A stretch of 64,000 nucleotides of DNA, from contig NZ_BMKQ01000001.1 in assembly GCF_014644415.1 (NCBI RefSeq), positions 400,569 to 464,568 of the forward strand, in the 5' to 3' direction. Below the pieces are notes generated by a model, which made no database searches, was not told the origin of the DNA, and worked only from the letters and a program-made list of their open reading frames with translations. Made by a program: the position numbers and the translations under genes. This document shows positions 17,655 through 27,830 of the stretch, piece by piece. How positions within the stretch are numbered: position 1 is the first letter of the stretch; each line of letters begins with the position of its first letter. This DNA is from Marmoricola endophyticus (GTDB taxonomy: Bacteria > Actinomycetota > Actinomycetes > Propionibacteriales > Nocardioidaceae).

Positions 17655-19427
17655 CTAGGGCCTGGCGGGCGTCGCCAGCACCACGCCGACGTGCGGCGGC
17701 AGGTCGACCGAGCCGGTGAGCGTCGTACCGCTCAGCGCGTCGCCGGCGTACGTCGCCACCAGCACCTCACCGTGCGCGGCGACGCTCGCGGGGGCGTCGC
17801 TCAGGTTGACCACCAGCTCGACGTCACGGCGCCTCATCCGGAACAGCCGCGCGGTCTCGTCGACCTCGCAGGAGACCGAGGTGAAGGCCGGGTCGGTCAG
17901 GGCGGGCAGGCGGCGCCGCAGCGCGGCGAGCTCGCGGTAGAGCGCCAGCAGCCGCGCGTGCCGACCCGACGCACACTCGTCCCAGTCCAGCCGGGAGCAC
18001 TCGTACGTCGCCGGGTCCTGCGGGTCGAGCACCTCGGCGGGGTCCCAGCCCATCCGGGCGAACTCGCGGACCCTGCCCTCCGCGGTGGCCTTGGCGAGCT
18101 CGGGCTCGGGGTGGCTGGAGAAGAACGCGAACGGCGTCGACGCGCCCCACTCCTCGCCCTGGAAGAGCATCGGCGTGAACGGTCCGCACAGGGTCAGCAT
18201 CGCGGCGACGCCCTGCTGGTCCTCGTCGAGCGCCGGGCGGTCACCGCGGGCGCGGTTGCCGACCTGGTCGTGGTTCTGGCTGCACACCACGAGCCGCCAC
18301 GTCGGCATCGCCGCGGTGTCCACCGGACGCCCGTGCCGTCGCCCGCGGAAGGACGACCACGTGCCGTCGTGGAAGAACCCCCGCTCGCAGACCTTCGCCA
18401 GGGCGGTGAGCGGTGCGAAGTCGGCGTAGTAGCCGCTGATCTCGCCGGTCAGCGCCACGTGGACGGCGTGGTGGAAGTCGTCGCTCCACTGCGCGTCGAC
18501 GCCCTGGCCACCGGCCTCCCGAGGGGTCACCAGACGGGTGTCGTTCATGTCCGACTCCGCGATCAGCGTGAGCGGGCGCCCCAGGTGCGCCGAGCGGGCG
18601 GCGGTCTCGACCGCCATCTCCTCGAGGAGGTGCACCGGGGAGGTGTCCTCGAGCGCGTGCACGGCGTCGAGCCGGAGCGCGTCGACGTGCATGTCCTCGA
18701 ACCACGTCGCGAGGTTGTCCAGCACGTAGCGCCGCACCTCCGGCGACCCCTCGCCGTCGAGGTTGACCGACGAGCCCCACGGGTTGGAGCCCTCGGCCTT
18801 GAGGTACGGTCCGAAGACCGGCAGGTAGTTCCCCGAGGGACCCAGGTGGTTGTAGACCACGTCCTGCACGACGCCGATCCCGGCCGCGTGCGCGGCGTCG
18901 ACGAAGCGCTGGTACGCCGCGGGTCCGCCGTACGCCTCGTGCACGGCGAACCACGCGACGCCGTCGTACCCCCAGCCCCAGGTGCCGTTGAACGCGTTCA
19001 CCGGCATCACCTCGACCAGGTCCACACCGATCGAGCGCAGGTGCGGCAGCCGCTCGATCGCCGCGTCGAGCGTGCCCTCCGGCGTGAAGGTGCCGACGTG
19101 CATCTCGTAGACCACCGAGCCGGCGAGCTGACGCCCGGTCCAGGTGCCGTCGGTCCAGGAGAACGCGCCGGGGTCCCAGGTGCGGGAGAGGCCGTGCACG
19201 CCGTCGGGCTGCCGCCGCGAGCGCGGGTCCGGCTTGGGCGTCGGGTCGTCGTCGACGAGGTAGCCGTACGACACCTCGCCCTCGGGCAGCGGCCCGTCCG
19301 GCACCCACCAGCCGTCGTCCGTCCGCGTCATGTCGAGAACGGCGTCGTCGAGCTGCAGCCGCACCCGCGACGGCGTCGGTGCCCACACCGCGAACCTGTG
19401 TCCTGAGCCTGTCGAAGGGGGAGCCAT
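17655..19427 (-). CDS. treZ: Malto-oligosyltrehalose trehalohydrolase (TreZ)
   Basis: 590 residues, the usual size. Glycoside hydrolase family 13 motifs are present: [11 protein letters not shown], the nucleophile region [10 protein letters not shown], and [12 protein letters not shown] carrying the acid/base Glu. It releases trehalose from maltooligosyl-trehalose made by TreY. I prefer ATG 19427, which overlaps the treY stop as TGATG with a GGGAG 5 nt ahead; GTG 19430 is an alternative. The family's conserved start (RFAVWAP) is preceded by about 8 residues encoded by a common 18-bp interspersed repeat (19399-19416). Confidence 0.93.
   Translation of the reverse strand: MAPPSTGSGHRFAVWAPTPSRVRLQLDDAVLDMTRTDDGWWVPDGPLPEGEVSYGYLVDDDPTPKPDPRSRRQPDGVHGLSRTWDPGAFSWTDGTWTGRQLAGSVVYEMHVGTFTPEGTLDAAIERLPHLRSIGVDLVEVMPVNAFNGTWGWGYDGVAWFAVHEAYGGPAAYQRFVDAAHAAGIGVVQDVVYNHLGPSGNYLPVFGPYLKAEGSNPWGSSVNLDGEGSPEVRRYVLDNLATWFEDMHVDALRLDAVHALEDTSPVHLLEEMAVETAARSAHLGRPLTLIAESDMNDTRLVTPREAGGQGVDAQWSDDFHHAVHVALTGEISGYYADFAPLTALAKVCERGFFHDGTWSSFRGRRHGRPVDTAAMPTWRLVVCSQNHDQVGNRARGDRPALDEDQQGVAAMLTLCGPFTPMLFQGEEWGASTPFAFFSSHPEPELAKATAEGRVREFARMGWDPAEVLDPQDPATYECSRLDWDECASGRHARLLALYRELAALRRRLPALTDPAFTSVSCEVDETARLFRMRRRDVELVVNLSDAPASVAAHGEVLVATYAGDALSGTTLTGSVDLPPHVGVVLATPARP
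19399..19416 (-). repeat. TTCGACAGGCTCAGGACA repeat inside the treZ start region
   Basis: This 18-bp motif is a frequent interspersed element in GC-rich actinobacteria. Here it is within the first ten treZ codons and encodes Ser-Thr-Gly-Ser-Gly-His residues just before the conserved domain begins. Confidence 0.6.
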
Positions 19428-21775
19428 CACGACTCCCGCACCAGCAGGGCGACGGGCGAGTCGCCGAGCACGTCCGTGACGCGGGCCGAGCCGGAGACGA
19501 CAGCCCCGCCGAGCGCGTCGCGCCAGGTCCCGTCCGGCAGGTCGACCGCCGTGTCACCCCAGCCGCCCACCGCGGCCAGCCCGAGTGGCAGCCGGGTCAC
19601 CAGAGTGATCAGCCCGCCGCGGTCGAAGCCGACGAGGTGGTCAGCGGCCGCACCGGTGGCGGCGACGGGGGAGTAGCCGCTGAGCAGGTCCGGTCGGTCG
19701 CGCCGCAGGCGGAGCGCGGCTGCCGCGACCCGCTGCTTGGTGTTCTCGCCGGCCGCGAGGGCGGTGGCCGCCGCGGCGAAGTCGACCGGGCGCCGGTTGT
19801 CCGGGTCGACCAGCGAGAGGTCGCCGAGCTCGGAGCCCTGGTAGACGTCCGGCACGCCGGGCAGGGTCAGGCACAGCAGCTTGGCGGCCAGCGCGTTGCT
19901 CTCACCGGCAGGGCCGAGGCGCCTCAGGAGGTCGTCGAGCACCGCAGTGACCTCGGGGACGTCGTACGCCGCGTCGACCGCGGCGTGGACGGTGTCCTCG
20001 TACTCCTCGTCGACGTCGGTCCAGGTCGTCACCTCGGCGGCCTCGCGCATCGCCTTCTCCGCGTAGGCGTGCAGGCGCTCGCGCGACAGCGGCCACGCGC
20101 CGTACGCCGCCTGCCAGAGCAGGTTGCCGAATCCCGGGCCCGGCAGGGGTGCGAGCTCCAGCAACCGGGTCAGCGCAGACTCCCAGGTCTCGGGTGTCTC
20201 GGCGAGCACCGCGATCCGGGCGCGGACGTCCTCGCTGCGCTTGGTGTCGTGGGTGGACAGCGCCGTCATCGCGTCCGGCCACTCGGCCTGACGCCGGGCC
20301 ATCTGCGCGTGGAGGCCCGCGGGCGTCAGCGAGAGCTGCGAGGGGTCACCGCCCACCTCGGTCAGCGAGGTGAGCGCGGACCAGCGGTAGAACGCGCTGT
20401 CCTCGACGCCCTTCGCCATCACCATCCCGCTGGTCTGCTGGAACCGCAGCGCGGCGGGCTGCGCCGGGTCGGCGAGCACCGCAGCGAGAGCGGCGAGGGT
20501 CTCGGCGAGCTCGGGACGAGCCTGCTCTGCCAGCGCGAGTGCGGTGTCGAGGTGCGCGCGGCCGGCGGGGAGGTACGAGCGGTACACCGGGAAGCTGGTC
20601 AGCACCTCGGCGACGGCGTCGGTGAGGACGTCGTGGTCCGCGAGCCCGTCCGGCAGCTCCCGCACGATCCTCCGGGTCTCGGCCAGGAGCGCGGTGTCGG
20701 CGACGTGCCGCTTGCGGGCGTGGACCAGGTCGCTCCAGCGAGCGGTCGCGCCGAGGCGGTCACGGTCGGCGGTCGGCTCACCGGGTCTCGACGTCCTCCC
20801 TCGCCGGGGCTCGGTCGGGCTCGACCGCCCGCTGGTCACCGCACTCGACCTCGCACGCAGCGAGGCGTCGAGACGCTCGAGCGCGGGGACACCGGCCGGG
20901 TCGGTCAGGACGCGGTCGATCAGGCCGAGGACGTCGTACCCGGTGGTGCCGTCGGTCGCCCAGCCGCGCTCGAGCTCCTCACCGGGCTCGAGGATCTTCT
21001 CCACGAGCGTGTACGAGGACCCCGTGAGTTCGGCGAGCCGGTCCAGGTATCCCGCGGGGTCGCGCAGGCCGTCGGGGTGGTCGATCCGCAGCCCGTCGAC
21101 GAGACCCTCGTCGAACCAGCGACGCACCTCGGCGTGCGTGGCGTCGAAGACCACCGGGTCCTCGACCCGCAGTCCCGCCAGCGTCGTGACGGTGAAGAAG
21201 CGCCGGTAGTTCAGCTCGGCGTCGCCGCGGCGCCAGTCCACCAGCGCGTAGTGCTGCGCGGCGAGCGTCGACGTCCCGGGGGCCAGCGGGAACCGGTGCT
21301 CGTGGTAGGTCACCCCGGTCGGCCCGACCTCGATCGAGCCCTCGTCGCCCTCGCCGACGACCGGCACGAGGACCTTGCCCCCGCCGGCCCCCCAGTCCAC
21401 GTCGAACCAGTCGGCGTACGCCGAGGCCGGCCCGTGCTCGAGCAGGTCCCACCACGCCGCGTTCACGTCCGGCGAGGCGACGCCCATGTGGTTCGGGACG
21501 AGGTCGACCAGCACCCCCATGCCGAGCCGGTGCGCCTCGGCAGAGAGTCGTTCGAGTCCATCCGCACCGCCGCGCGACGGGTCCACGAGAGCGTGGTCGA
21601 CGACGTCGTACCCGTGGTCGCTTCCCGGCTCGGCGCGCAGCAGGGGGGAGAGGTAGACCCACCCGACGCCGAGGTCGTGCAGGTAGGGCAGGACGTCGGT
21701 CGCGGCGTCGAGGTCGAACGACGCCGTGATCTGCAGCCGGTAGGTGCTGGTCGGGGCTCGGCCGGGCGACGTCAC
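19427..21775 (-). CDS. treY: Malto-oligosyltrehalose synthase (TreY) with in-frame repeat insertion
   Basis: 782 residues of GH13 subfamily TreY. It converts the reducing-end linkage of maltodextrins to a trehalose linkage. Visible motifs are [33 protein letters not shown] (nucleophile region), [13 protein letters not shown] and [16 protein letters not shown]. Residues about 317-333 are encoded by a repeat family A copy (20777-20827), giving a Ser/Pro/Arg-rich stretch between the [11 protein letters not shown] and [12 protein letters not shown] segments that I expect to be adjacent in relatives. The frame is unbroken, so the enzyme may tolerate it as a surface loop. GTG 21775 lies 3 nt after the treX stop. 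Confidence 0.93.
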   Translation of the reverse strand: MTSPGRAPTSTYRLQITASFDLDAATDVLPYLHDLGVGWVYLSPLLRAEPGSDHGYDVVDHALVDPSRGGADGLERLSAEAHRLGMGVLVDLVPNHMGVASPDVNAAWWDLLEHGPASAYADWFDVDWGAGGGKVLVPVVGEGDEGSIEVGPTGVTYHEHRFPLAPGTSTLAAQHYALVDWRRGDAELNYRRFFTVTTLAGLRVEDPVVFDATHAEVRRWFDEGLVDGLRIDHPDGLRDPAGYLDRLAELTGSSYTLVEKILEPGEELERGWATDGTTGYDVLGLIDRVLTDPAGVPALERLDASLRARSSAVTSGRSSPTEPRRGRTSRPGEPTADRDRLGATARWSDLVHARKRHVADTALLAETRRIVRELPDGLADHDVLTDAVAEVLTSFPVYRSYLPAGRAHLDTALALAEQARPELAETLAALAAVLADPAQPAALRFQQTSGMVMAKGVEDSAFYRWSALTSLTEVGGDPSQLSLTPAGLHAQMARRQAEWPDAMTALSTHDTKRSEDVRARIAVLAETPETWESALTRLLELAPLPGPGFGNLLWQAAYGAWPLSRERLHAYAEKAMREAAEVTTWTDVDEEYEDTVHAAVDAAYDVPEVTAVLDDLLRRLGPAGESNALAAKLLCLTLPGVPDVYQGSELGDLSLVDPDNRRPVDFAAAATALAAGENTKQRVAAAALRLRRDRPDLLSGYSPVAATGAAADHLVGFDRGGLITLVTRLPLGLAAVGGWGDTAVDLPDGTWRDALGGAVVSGSARVTDVLGDSPVALLVRES
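20777..20827 (-). repeat. Repeat family A copy inside treY
   Basis: A 51-bp stretch with the family core (CTCACCGGGTCTCGAC ... CTCCCTCGC ... GGGCTCGACC on the plus strand) that matches the intergenic copies around 11.21-11.25 kb. Its length is a multiple of three and it contains no stop in the treY frame. Confidence 0.75.
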
Positions 21776-21778
21776 GCG

Positions 21779-23959
21779 TCAGCCCTCCCCGCGGCGCTCG
21801 GCGGCCTCCGCCAACGAGGCCTCGACCGAGTGGTCGGCGACCACGACAGGTCCGGAGTGCTCGCGCAGGACCAGCATGGAGAACGCCGCGATCGTGGCGG
21901 CGGTCCCGGCCTGCAGCGGCTCCGTGCCCGGCGACCCGCCGGTGTGCAGGACGACGTCCCACGCGGCGGCGTACTCCTCCGGCGGCAGCGTGAGCGTCGC
22001 GTCCTCCGCCGCGGCGTTGAAGTACAGCAGGAAGTGGTCGTCGACCACCGGCTGACCGCGCTCGTCGGGACCGACGATGCCCTGGCCGTTGAGCCACATC
22101 CCGATCGCCTTCTCCTCCGGGTCGTCCCAGTCCTCGTCGGCCATCCGGGTGCCGTCCAGGTGCAGCCAGACGATGTCGTCGAGGCGCTCGCCGTCCTCGG
22201 TCAGGGCGGTGGTGCCGGTGAAGAAGCGCCGTCGCCGGAAGGTCGGGTGCTCGTGCCGGAGCGCGGCCACCGCGCGCGTGAACTCGATCAGCGGCTTGTC
22301 CGCCTCGTCCCAGTGCACCCAGGTCAGCTCGCTGTCCTGTGCGTAGCCGTTGTTGTTGCCCAGCTGGGTCCGCCCCAGTTCGTCACCGTGCGCGAGCATC
22401 GGCACGCCCTGGCTCAGCAGCAGCGTCGCCAGCACGTTGCGCTGCGCCCGGGCCCGGGCCTCGAGCACGCCCGCGTCGTCGGTCGGCCCCTCGACGCCCC
22501 GGTTCCAGGAGCGGTTGTGCGACTCGCCGTCGTTGTTGTCCTCGCCGTTGGCCTCGTTGTGCTTGTCGTTGTACGAGACCAGGTCGCGCAGGGTGAAGCC
22601 GTCGTGCGCGGTGACGAAGTTGATGCTGGCCACCGGCCGCCGCCCGGAGCGCTCGTACAGGTCCGAGGAGCCGGCCAGCCGGCTGGCGAAGTCGCCGAGG
22701 CTGGGCTCGCCGCGCCAGAAGTCGCGGACGGTGTCGCGGTACTTGCCGTTCCACTCGGTCCACTGCGGCGGGAAGTTGCCGACCTGGTAGCCGCCCGGCC
22801 CGACGTCCCACGGCTCGGCGATCAGCTTCACCTGGCTGACGACCGGGTCCTGCTGGACGAGGTCGAAGAAGGTGGCCAGCCGGTCGACGTCGTAGAACTC
22901 GCGCGCCAGCGTCGAGGCGAGGTCGAAGCGGAACCCGTCGACGTGCATCTCGGTGACCCAGTAGCGCAGCGAGTCCATGATCAGCTGCAGCGAGTGCGGG
23001 TGCCGCACGTTGAGGGAGTTCCCGGTGCCGGTGTAGTCGGTGTAGTAGCGCCGGTCGTCCTCCTCCAGCCGGTAGTACGCCGGGTTGTCGATGCCCTTGA
23101 AGCTCAGCGTCGGGCCGAGGTGGTTGCCCTCGGCAGTGTGGTTGTAGACCACGTCGAGGATCACCTCGATCCCCGCCTGGTGCAGGGTCTTCACCATCGA
23201 CTTGAACTCCTGGACCTGCTGCCCGGTCTCGCCGGTGGCGGCGTAGTCGGCGTGCGGGGCCAGGAAGGCCAGCGAGTTGTAGCCCCAGTAGTTCCGCAGC
23301 CCCTTCTGCAGCAGCGTGTCGTCCTGCACGAACTGGTGGACCGGCATCAGCTCGATCGCGGTCACGCCGAGCGAGGTGAGGTGCTCGGTGACGGCGGGGT
23401 GCGCGAGTCCGGCGTACGTCCCGCGCAGCTCCTCGGGCACGTCGGGGTGCAGCATCGTCAGGCCCTTGACGTGCGCCTCGTAGATCACCGACTCGTTGAA
23501 GGGGACGGCGAGGCGTCGGTCGCCCTCCCAGTCGAAGTACGGGTTGGTGACGACGCCACGCACCATGTGCGGCCCCGAGTCGTCGTCGTTGGGCTGCTCG
23601 GGGTCGTCGAAGTCGTAGCCGAACAGCGACGGGTCCCAGGTGATCTGACCGCTGGTCGCCTTGGCGTACGGGTCGAGCAGCAGCTTGGCGGGGTTGCAGC
23701 GCAGCCCGCTGGCGGGGTCGTCGGGCCCGTGCACGCGGAAGCCGTAGCGCTGTCCCGGCTGCACCTGCGGCAGGTAGCAGTGCCAGACGAAGGCGTCGAT
23801 CTCCTGGACCTCGACCCGGGTCTCGGTGCCGTCCTGGTCGAGCAGGCACAGCTCCACCCGCTCGGCGACCTCGCTGAACAGCGCGAAGTTCGTCCCTCCG
23901 CCGTCGTACGTCGCCCCCAGCGGGTACGCGGATCCCGGCCACACCTCGATCTCAGACAT
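21779..23959 (-). CDS. glgX: Glycogen debranching enzyme (GlgX/TreX)
   Basis: 726 residues, normal for GlgX/TreX. An N-terminal CBM48 domain (SEIEVWPGSAYPLGATYDGGGTNF-type start) precedes the GH13 barrel, with VILDVVYNHTAEGN, GFRFDLASTLA, LIAEPWDVGPGGYQVG and NFVTAHDGFTLRDLV motifs. It trims alpha-1,6 branches so TreY and TreZ can act on linear maltodextrin. ATG 23959 is supported by TTGGAT 7 nt upstream (23967-23972, minus strand) and by the domain start; the longer open frame runs into repeats. It is the first gene of the treX-treY-treZ operon, whose genes overlap or nearly touch. Confidence 0.93.
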   Translation of the reverse strand: MSEIEVWPGSAYPLGATYDGGGTNFALFSEVAERVELCLLDQDGTETRVEVQEIDAFVWHCYLPQVQPGQRYGFRVHGPDDPASGLRCNPAKLLLDPYAKATSGQITWDPSLFGYDFDDPEQPNDDDSGPHMVRGVVTNPYFDWEGDRRLAVPFNESVIYEAHVKGLTMLHPDVPEELRGTYAGLAHPAVTEHLTSLGVTAIELMPVHQFVQDDTLLQKGLRNYWGYNSLAFLAPHADYAATGETGQQVQEFKSMVKTLHQAGIEVILDVVYNHTAEGNHLGPTLSFKGIDNPAYYRLEEDDRRYYTDYTGTGNSLNVRHPHSLQLIMDSLRYWVTEMHVDGFRFDLASTLAREFYDVDRLATFFDLVQQDPVVSQVKLIAEPWDVGPGGYQVGNFPPQWTEWNGKYRDTVRDFWRGEPSLGDFASRLAGSSDLYERSGRRPVASINFVTAHDGFTLRDLVSYNDKHNEANGEDNNDGESHNRSWNRGVEGPTDDAGVLEARARAQRNVLATLLLSQGVPMLAHGDELGRTQLGNNNGYAQDSELTWVHWDEADKPLIEFTRAVAALRHEHPTFRRRRFFTGTTALTEDGERLDDIVWLHLDGTRMADEDWDDPEEKAIGMWLNGQGIVGPDERGQPVVDDHFLLYFNAAAEDATLTLPPEEYAAAWDVVLHTGGSPGTEPLQAGTAATIAAFSMLVLREHSGPVVVADHSVEASLAEAAERRGEG

Positions 23960-24027
23960 TGGAAGGATCCAAGCACACGGGTGCGCCCAGGCCGGCCACC
24001 CGCAACGACGGGCGCTCCGACAGGGCG

Positions 24028-24170
24028 AGGTCTCGACGCGCTCGCTGACGCTCGCTGCTCGACGACCCAGGGGATGCCAGCCCACCGCGGCCCCGACCAC
24101 GTGTGCGGAGCCAGGCGCGGGTGGTCGAGCCCGAACCGAGCGCAGCGAGGGAGGACGTCGAGACCACCTG
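24028..24170. repeat. Repeat family A, inverted pair
   Basis: A forward copy (24029-24065) and a reverse copy (24119-24165) occupy the 269-bp gap between divergent treX and the enoyl-CoA hydratase gene. The intervening 50 bp show no recognisable element. Confidence 0.8.
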
Positions 24171-24228
24171 CACCCGTCCGGCAGCCGCCACCGACGACCT
24201 GGCGGGCCCCGGTGGCACAGTTTGCCCC

Positions 24229-25041
24229 ATGGCGCAGACCCTGCACGAGCTGATGTCCGACACCGAGAAGCTGGCCGCCGCGGGGCTGCGTCTCGACCTC
24301 GCGGGGCCCGTGCTCACGGTCACGCTCGACCGGCCCGAGCGGCGCAACGCGATGACGCCCGCGATGTGGTTCGCCCTCGCCGACGTCGGGGCGTCGCTCC
24401 CCGAGGACGTCCGCGTCGTGATCCTCCGGGGGGAGGGAGCCGGATTCTCGGCGGGGCTGGACCGCGCCATGCTCACGCCGGAGGGCCCGGCCGGCGAGGA
24501 GGGCTTCGGTGCGCTGCTGGCGCGCGACGACCAAGGCGTCGCCGACGAGGTCGCGCGCTACCAGGAGGGGTTCGTCTGGCTGGCCGATCCCGGCATCATC
24601 TCGATCGCCCAGATCCACGGCCACGCGATCGGAGGCGGCTTCCAGCTCGCGCTCGCCTGCGACGTGCGGGTGGCCTCGACCGACGCGCTGTTCTGCATGA
24701 AGGAGCCCGCGCTCGGCCTGGTGCCGGACCTCGCGGGAACAAGACCGCTGGTCACGGCGGTTGGGCTGGCACGAGCCCTGGAGATCTGTGCGACGGCACG
24801 AAGCGTCGGCGCGGCAGAGGCCGAGCGGCTGGGCCTGGTCCAGCAGGTGGTCGAACCCGACGACCTGGGCCGGGCGGTCGCCGCGCTGGCGGCGGCGCTC
24901 AGTGCGCACCCGGCGGACGCCGTACGCCGCACGAAGTCGCTGCTCCAAGGAGCCGCAGGACGAACGCTCGACGAGCAACGGCTCGCCGAGCGCGAGGCGC
25001 AGGTGCCGCTGCTGCGGGCGCTGGCCGGAGGCACGACCTAG
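24229..25041 (+). CDS. Enoyl-CoA hydratase/isomerase family protein
   Basis: 270 residues of the crotonase family. Recognisable parts are VTLDRPERRNAM, the oxyanion-hole region GFSAGLDRAML, and IHGHAIGGGFQLALACDVRVA with the second oxyanion glycine. The catalytic Glu positions sit near FCMKEPALGLVPDLAG. The substrate acyl-CoA is not predictable. The ATG at 24229 is chosen because the upstream frame is repeat-derived and the family usually begins shortly before the LTVTLDRP strand. The ABC exporter gene follows 25 nt later on the same strand. Confidence 0.85.
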   Translation: MAQTLHELMSDTEKLAAAGLRLDLAGPVLTVTLDRPERRNAMTPAMWFALADVGASLPEDVRVVILRGEGAGFSAGLDRAMLTPEGPAGEEGFGALLARDDQGVADEVARYQEGFVWLADPGIISIAQIHGHAIGGGFQLALACDVRVASTDALFCMKEPALGLVPDLAGTRPLVTAVGLARALEICATARSVGAAEAERLGLVQQVVEPDDLGRAVAALAAALSAHPADAVRRTKSLLQGAAGRTLDEQRLAEREAQVPLLRALAGGTT

Positions 25042-25066
25042 ACGACACGCGAGGAGGTGGTCCGAG

Positions 25067-26977
25067 ATGAGCGGGACCAGACCGGCCGGCATGGGCGGCC
25101 CGATGGGCCGCGGCTACCGCATCGACCGCTCGGCGGTCGACGCGAAGGTCAGCCGGAAGACCCTTCGTCGCGTCGCCGGCATCGCCGTACCGCACCGCGG
25201 GCTGATCGGCGTCTTCTTGTTCTTCACCGTCCTGGACGCGGCGATCACCGTGGTCAACCCGCTGCTCGTCGTCCACATCATCAACGACGGCATCCGGGAG
25301 CGGGACGGCTCGACGATCGCGTGGCTGGCGGGCGCCATGGTCCTCACCGCGCTGGTCGACGCCTCGTTCACGGTCATCAACGGCTGGCTCTCCTCACGGA
25401 TCGGGGAGGGGCTGATCTACGACCTCCGTACCCAGGTCTTCGCCCACGTCCAGCGGATGTCGCTCGCCTTCTTCACCCGCACCCAGACCGGTGCGCTGGT
25501 CTCCCGCCTCAACAACGACGTGATGGGCGCGCAACGCGCCTTCACCTCGGTGCTCTCCAGCGTGGTGTCCAACTCGATCAGCGTGGTCGTCGTCGGCATC
25601 GCCATGCTGGCGCTGAGCTGGCAGGTCACGCTGGTGTGCCTGGCCACCTTCCCGCTGCTGTTCCTCGCCTCCCGCTGGGTGGGCAACCGGCTCGCGGGCC
25701 TGACCCGTGAGCAGATGGACGGCAATGCCGCCCTCGGCAACGTGATGACCGAGCGGTTCAACGTCGGTGGCGCCCTGCTGCTGACGCTGTTCGGCCGGCA
25801 CGCCGACGAGGACCGCACGTACGCCGAGCGGGCCGACCGGGTGCGCGACCTCGGGGTGCGCATCACGCTCGTCGGGCGGGTCTTCACCGCCGCCCTGCTC
25901 CTCGTGCCGGCGCTGGCCACGGCGCTGGTCTACGGCATCGGGGGAGGCCTGGTCGTCTCCGGCGCCCTCTCGCTGGGCGCGCTGGTCGGCCTCGCCACGC
26001 TCCTGCTGCGCCTGCTCGGCCCGCTGCAGGGCCTGTCCAACGTGCGCGTCGACGTGATGACCGCGCTGGTCTCCTTCGACCGGGTCTTCGAGGTGACCGA
26101 CCTGCCGTCGATGGTCCAGGACCGGCCCGGTGCCACCGACCTGCCCGCCGGTGCAGCGGCTGTCGAGTTCGACGACGTGTGGTTCCGCTACCCCCTCGCC
26201 GAGGAGGTCTCGCTCGCCAGCCTGGAGACCCTCGCCCGTCCCGAGGGATCAGCGAACCCGGACGTCCTCCGCGGCCTGTCCTTCCGCGCCGAGCCCGGCC
26301 AGATGGTGGCGCTGGTCGGCCCGTCCGGCGCCGGCAAGACGACGCTCACCCACCTCGTCGCGCGTCTCTACGACGTCACCGGCGGAGCGGTGCGTATCGG
26401 GACCGGTGGCGAGGACATGTCCGACGTACGCGACGTCACGCTCGACTCGCTGCACCGGACCGTCGGCTACGTCACCCAGGACGCGCACATGTTCCACGAC
26501 ACGATCGCGGCCAACCTGCGCTACGCGCGACCCGACGCGACCGACGACGACCTGTGGAGCGCCCTGGAGGCCGCCCAGATCGCACCGATGGTCGCAGGGC
26601 TCAGCGACGGCCTCGACACCGTCGTGGGCGACCGCGGGTACCGCCTCTCCGGGGGCGAGCGCCAACGGCTGGCCATCGCCCGCCTGCTGCTCAAGGCGCC
26701 GCCGGTCGTCGTGCTCGACGAGGCCACGGCGCACCTGGACTCCGAGTCCGAGCACGCCGTCCAGGAAGCGCTCTCCCGTGCCCTGGAGGGCCGGACCTCC
26801 CTGGTGATCGCGCACCGGCTCTCCACGATCCGCGACGCCGACCAGATCCTCGTCGTCGACGGCGGCAGGGTCGCCCAGTCCGGCACCCACGAGGAGCTGC
26901 TGGCCGCCGGCGGGCTGTACGCCGACCTCTACCGCACGCAGTTCCTCGACGACGTCAGCCCCGGGGTCAGCCCCTAG
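25067..26977 (+). CDS. ABC exporter, fused membrane and ATPase domains
   Basis: 636 residues. Six predicted membrane helices occupy roughly residues 45-330 (for example LIGVFLFFTVLDAAITVV and LVPALATALVYGIGGGLVV). The ATPase domain has Walker A GPSGAGKTT (about 421), signature RLSGGERQR (about 525), Walker B VVVLDEATAHLD and the IAHRLSTI switch. It would act as a dimer exporting lipids, peptides or drugs; the cargo is unknown. ATG 25067 has GAGGAGGT 9 nt upstream. An unusual Ala/Glu-rich insertion (SLASLETLARPEGSAN) precedes Walker A. Its stop overlaps the convergent SURF1 stop by 4 nt. Confidence 0.9.
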   Translation: MSGTRPAGMGGPMGRGYRIDRSAVDAKVSRKTLRRVAGIAVPHRGLIGVFLFFTVLDAAITVVNPLLVVHIINDGIRERDGSTIAWLAGAMVLTALVDASFTVINGWLSSRIGEGLIYDLRTQVFAHVQRMSLAFFTRTQTGALVSRLNNDVMGAQRAFTSVLSSVVSNSISVVVVGIAMLALSWQVTLVCLATFPLLFLASRWVGNRLAGLTREQMDGNAALGNVMTERFNVGGALLLTLFGRHADEDRTYAERADRVRDLGVRITLVGRVFTAALLLVPALATALVYGIGGGLVVSGALSLGALVGLATLLLRLLGPLQGLSNVRVDVMTALVSFDRVFEVTDLPSMVQDRPGATDLPAGAAAVEFDDVWFRYPLAEEVSLASLETLARPEGSANPDVLRGLSFRAEPGQMVALVGPSGAGKTTLTHLVARLYDVTGGAVRIGTGGEDMSDVRDVTLDSLHRTVGYVTQDAHMFHDTIAANLRYARPDATDDDLWSALEAAQIAPMVAGLSDGLDTVVGDRGYRLSGGERQRLAIARLLLKAPPVVVLDEATAHLDSESEHAVQEALSRALEGRTSLVIAHRLSTIRDADQILVVDGGRVAQSGTHEELLAAGGLYADLYRTQFLDDVSPGVSP

Positions 26978-27756
26978 CGCTGCGGCTCCGGGTCGAGCAG
27001 CTCGTCGTCCTCGTCGCGGGCGCCGGCCTCGCGCTCGTCGCGGCGCCGGCGCACCTCGTCGACGACGAGGTAGCCGAACCCGGCGATGGCCAGCGCCCCG
27101 AAGAACCACCACTGGATGCCGTAGAAGAAGTGCGGGCCGTCGTCGAGCTCGGGGAGCTCGGGTCCGCCGAGCGCCTTGTCCGGGCGCGGGACCTGGCTGT
27201 CGGCGAGGACGAAACCGCCGTACGCGGGGTAGGGGAGGCGCTTGCCGATGACCGTGCTGGAGATGGCCCGGGTGGAGTCGTCCTCGACCGCGGTCGACCC
27301 GCCGGTGGCGTCGACCCTGACGTAGCCGGTCACCGTGACCAGACCCTTCTCGGCCGGGGGGAGTTCGGTGGGACGGGCGCCGGAGTTCTCGGTCGCCAGC
27401 CATCCACGGTCCACGACCACCGCGGCCCCGCCCTGGGTGCGCAGCGGGGTGACGACCTCGACGCCGGGCTGGCTGTCCCGCGTGCGGTAGCGGACCACGA
27501 GCGTGCGGGCGTCGTCGTACTCGCCGGTGACCGTGACGCGGCGCCACTCCCGGGAGGAGGGGAGCGGCTGCCCGACACGCATCACCTGGTCGACCGGGCT
27601 GGGCAGCTCGGCCACGTTGCGCTCGGTGACCGCGTTGTCGGCGCGACGCTCGTCGAGCCGGTGGAACTGCCAGTCGCCCAGACGGACGGCGAGGTAGGCC
27701 AGCGCGACCACGACCACGAAGAAGCCGATCCACTTGCGCGACAGCAGGAACCCCAC
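26974..27756 (-). CDS. SURF1-family cytochrome oxidase assembly protein
   Basis: 260 residues. A membrane helix near the N-terminus (WIGFFVVVVALAYLAVRLGDWQ) and one near the C-terminus (WWFFGALAIAGFGYLVV) flank a periplasmic domain with the SURF1 signatures VTVTGEYDDARTLVV, VEVVTPLRTQGGAAVVVDRGW and HFFYGIQWWFFG. SURF1 helps insert haem into cytochrome oxidase. I choose GTG 27756 because TAGCGT (27764-27769) overlaps the GTG at 27765 and lies 7 nt before 27756; the difference is three residues. The tail is acidic (RDEDDELLDPEP). Confidence 0.85.
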   Translation of the reverse strand: MGFLLSRKWIGFFVVVVALAYLAVRLGDWQFHRLDERRADNAVTERNVAELPSPVDQVMRVGQPLPSSREWRRVTVTGEYDDARTLVVRYRTRDSQPGVEVVTPLRTQGGAAVVVDRGWLATENSGARPTELPPAEKGLVTVTGYVRVDATGGSTAVEDDSTRAISSTVIGKRLPYPAYGGFVLADSQVPRPDKALGGPELPELDDGPHFFYGIQWWFFGALAIAGFGYLVVDEVRRRRDEREAGARDEDDELLDPEPQR

Positions 27757-27763
27757 GCCGCTC

Positions 27764-27769
27764 ACGCTA
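27764..27769 (-). promoter_or_regulatory. -10-like hexamer deciding the SURF1 start
   Basis: TAGCGT on the minus strand overlaps the first possible GTG (27763-27765) and leaves 7 nt to GTG 27756, so a leaderless message starting there is favoured. Confidence 0.45.
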
Positions 27770-27817
27770 GCCCGCCGCGCCCCGCCGCCCGTACGCCGCG
27801 GGCGCCCAACCGCGACC

Positions 27818-27823
27818 TAGACT
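27818..27823 (+). promoter_or_regulatory. -10-like hexamer of moaA
   Basis: TAGACT ends 7 nt before ATG 27831 and only 1 nt before the alternative GTG 27825, favouring the ATG and a leaderless transcript. Confidence 0.5.
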
Positions 27824-27830
27824 TGTGAGC

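Noticed and set aside
19379-24253. A 1624-residue plus-strand open frame
   Set aside because: It is the antisense shadow of treX-treY-treZ; GC-rich codon bias leaves the opposite frames open, and its translation has no family pattern.
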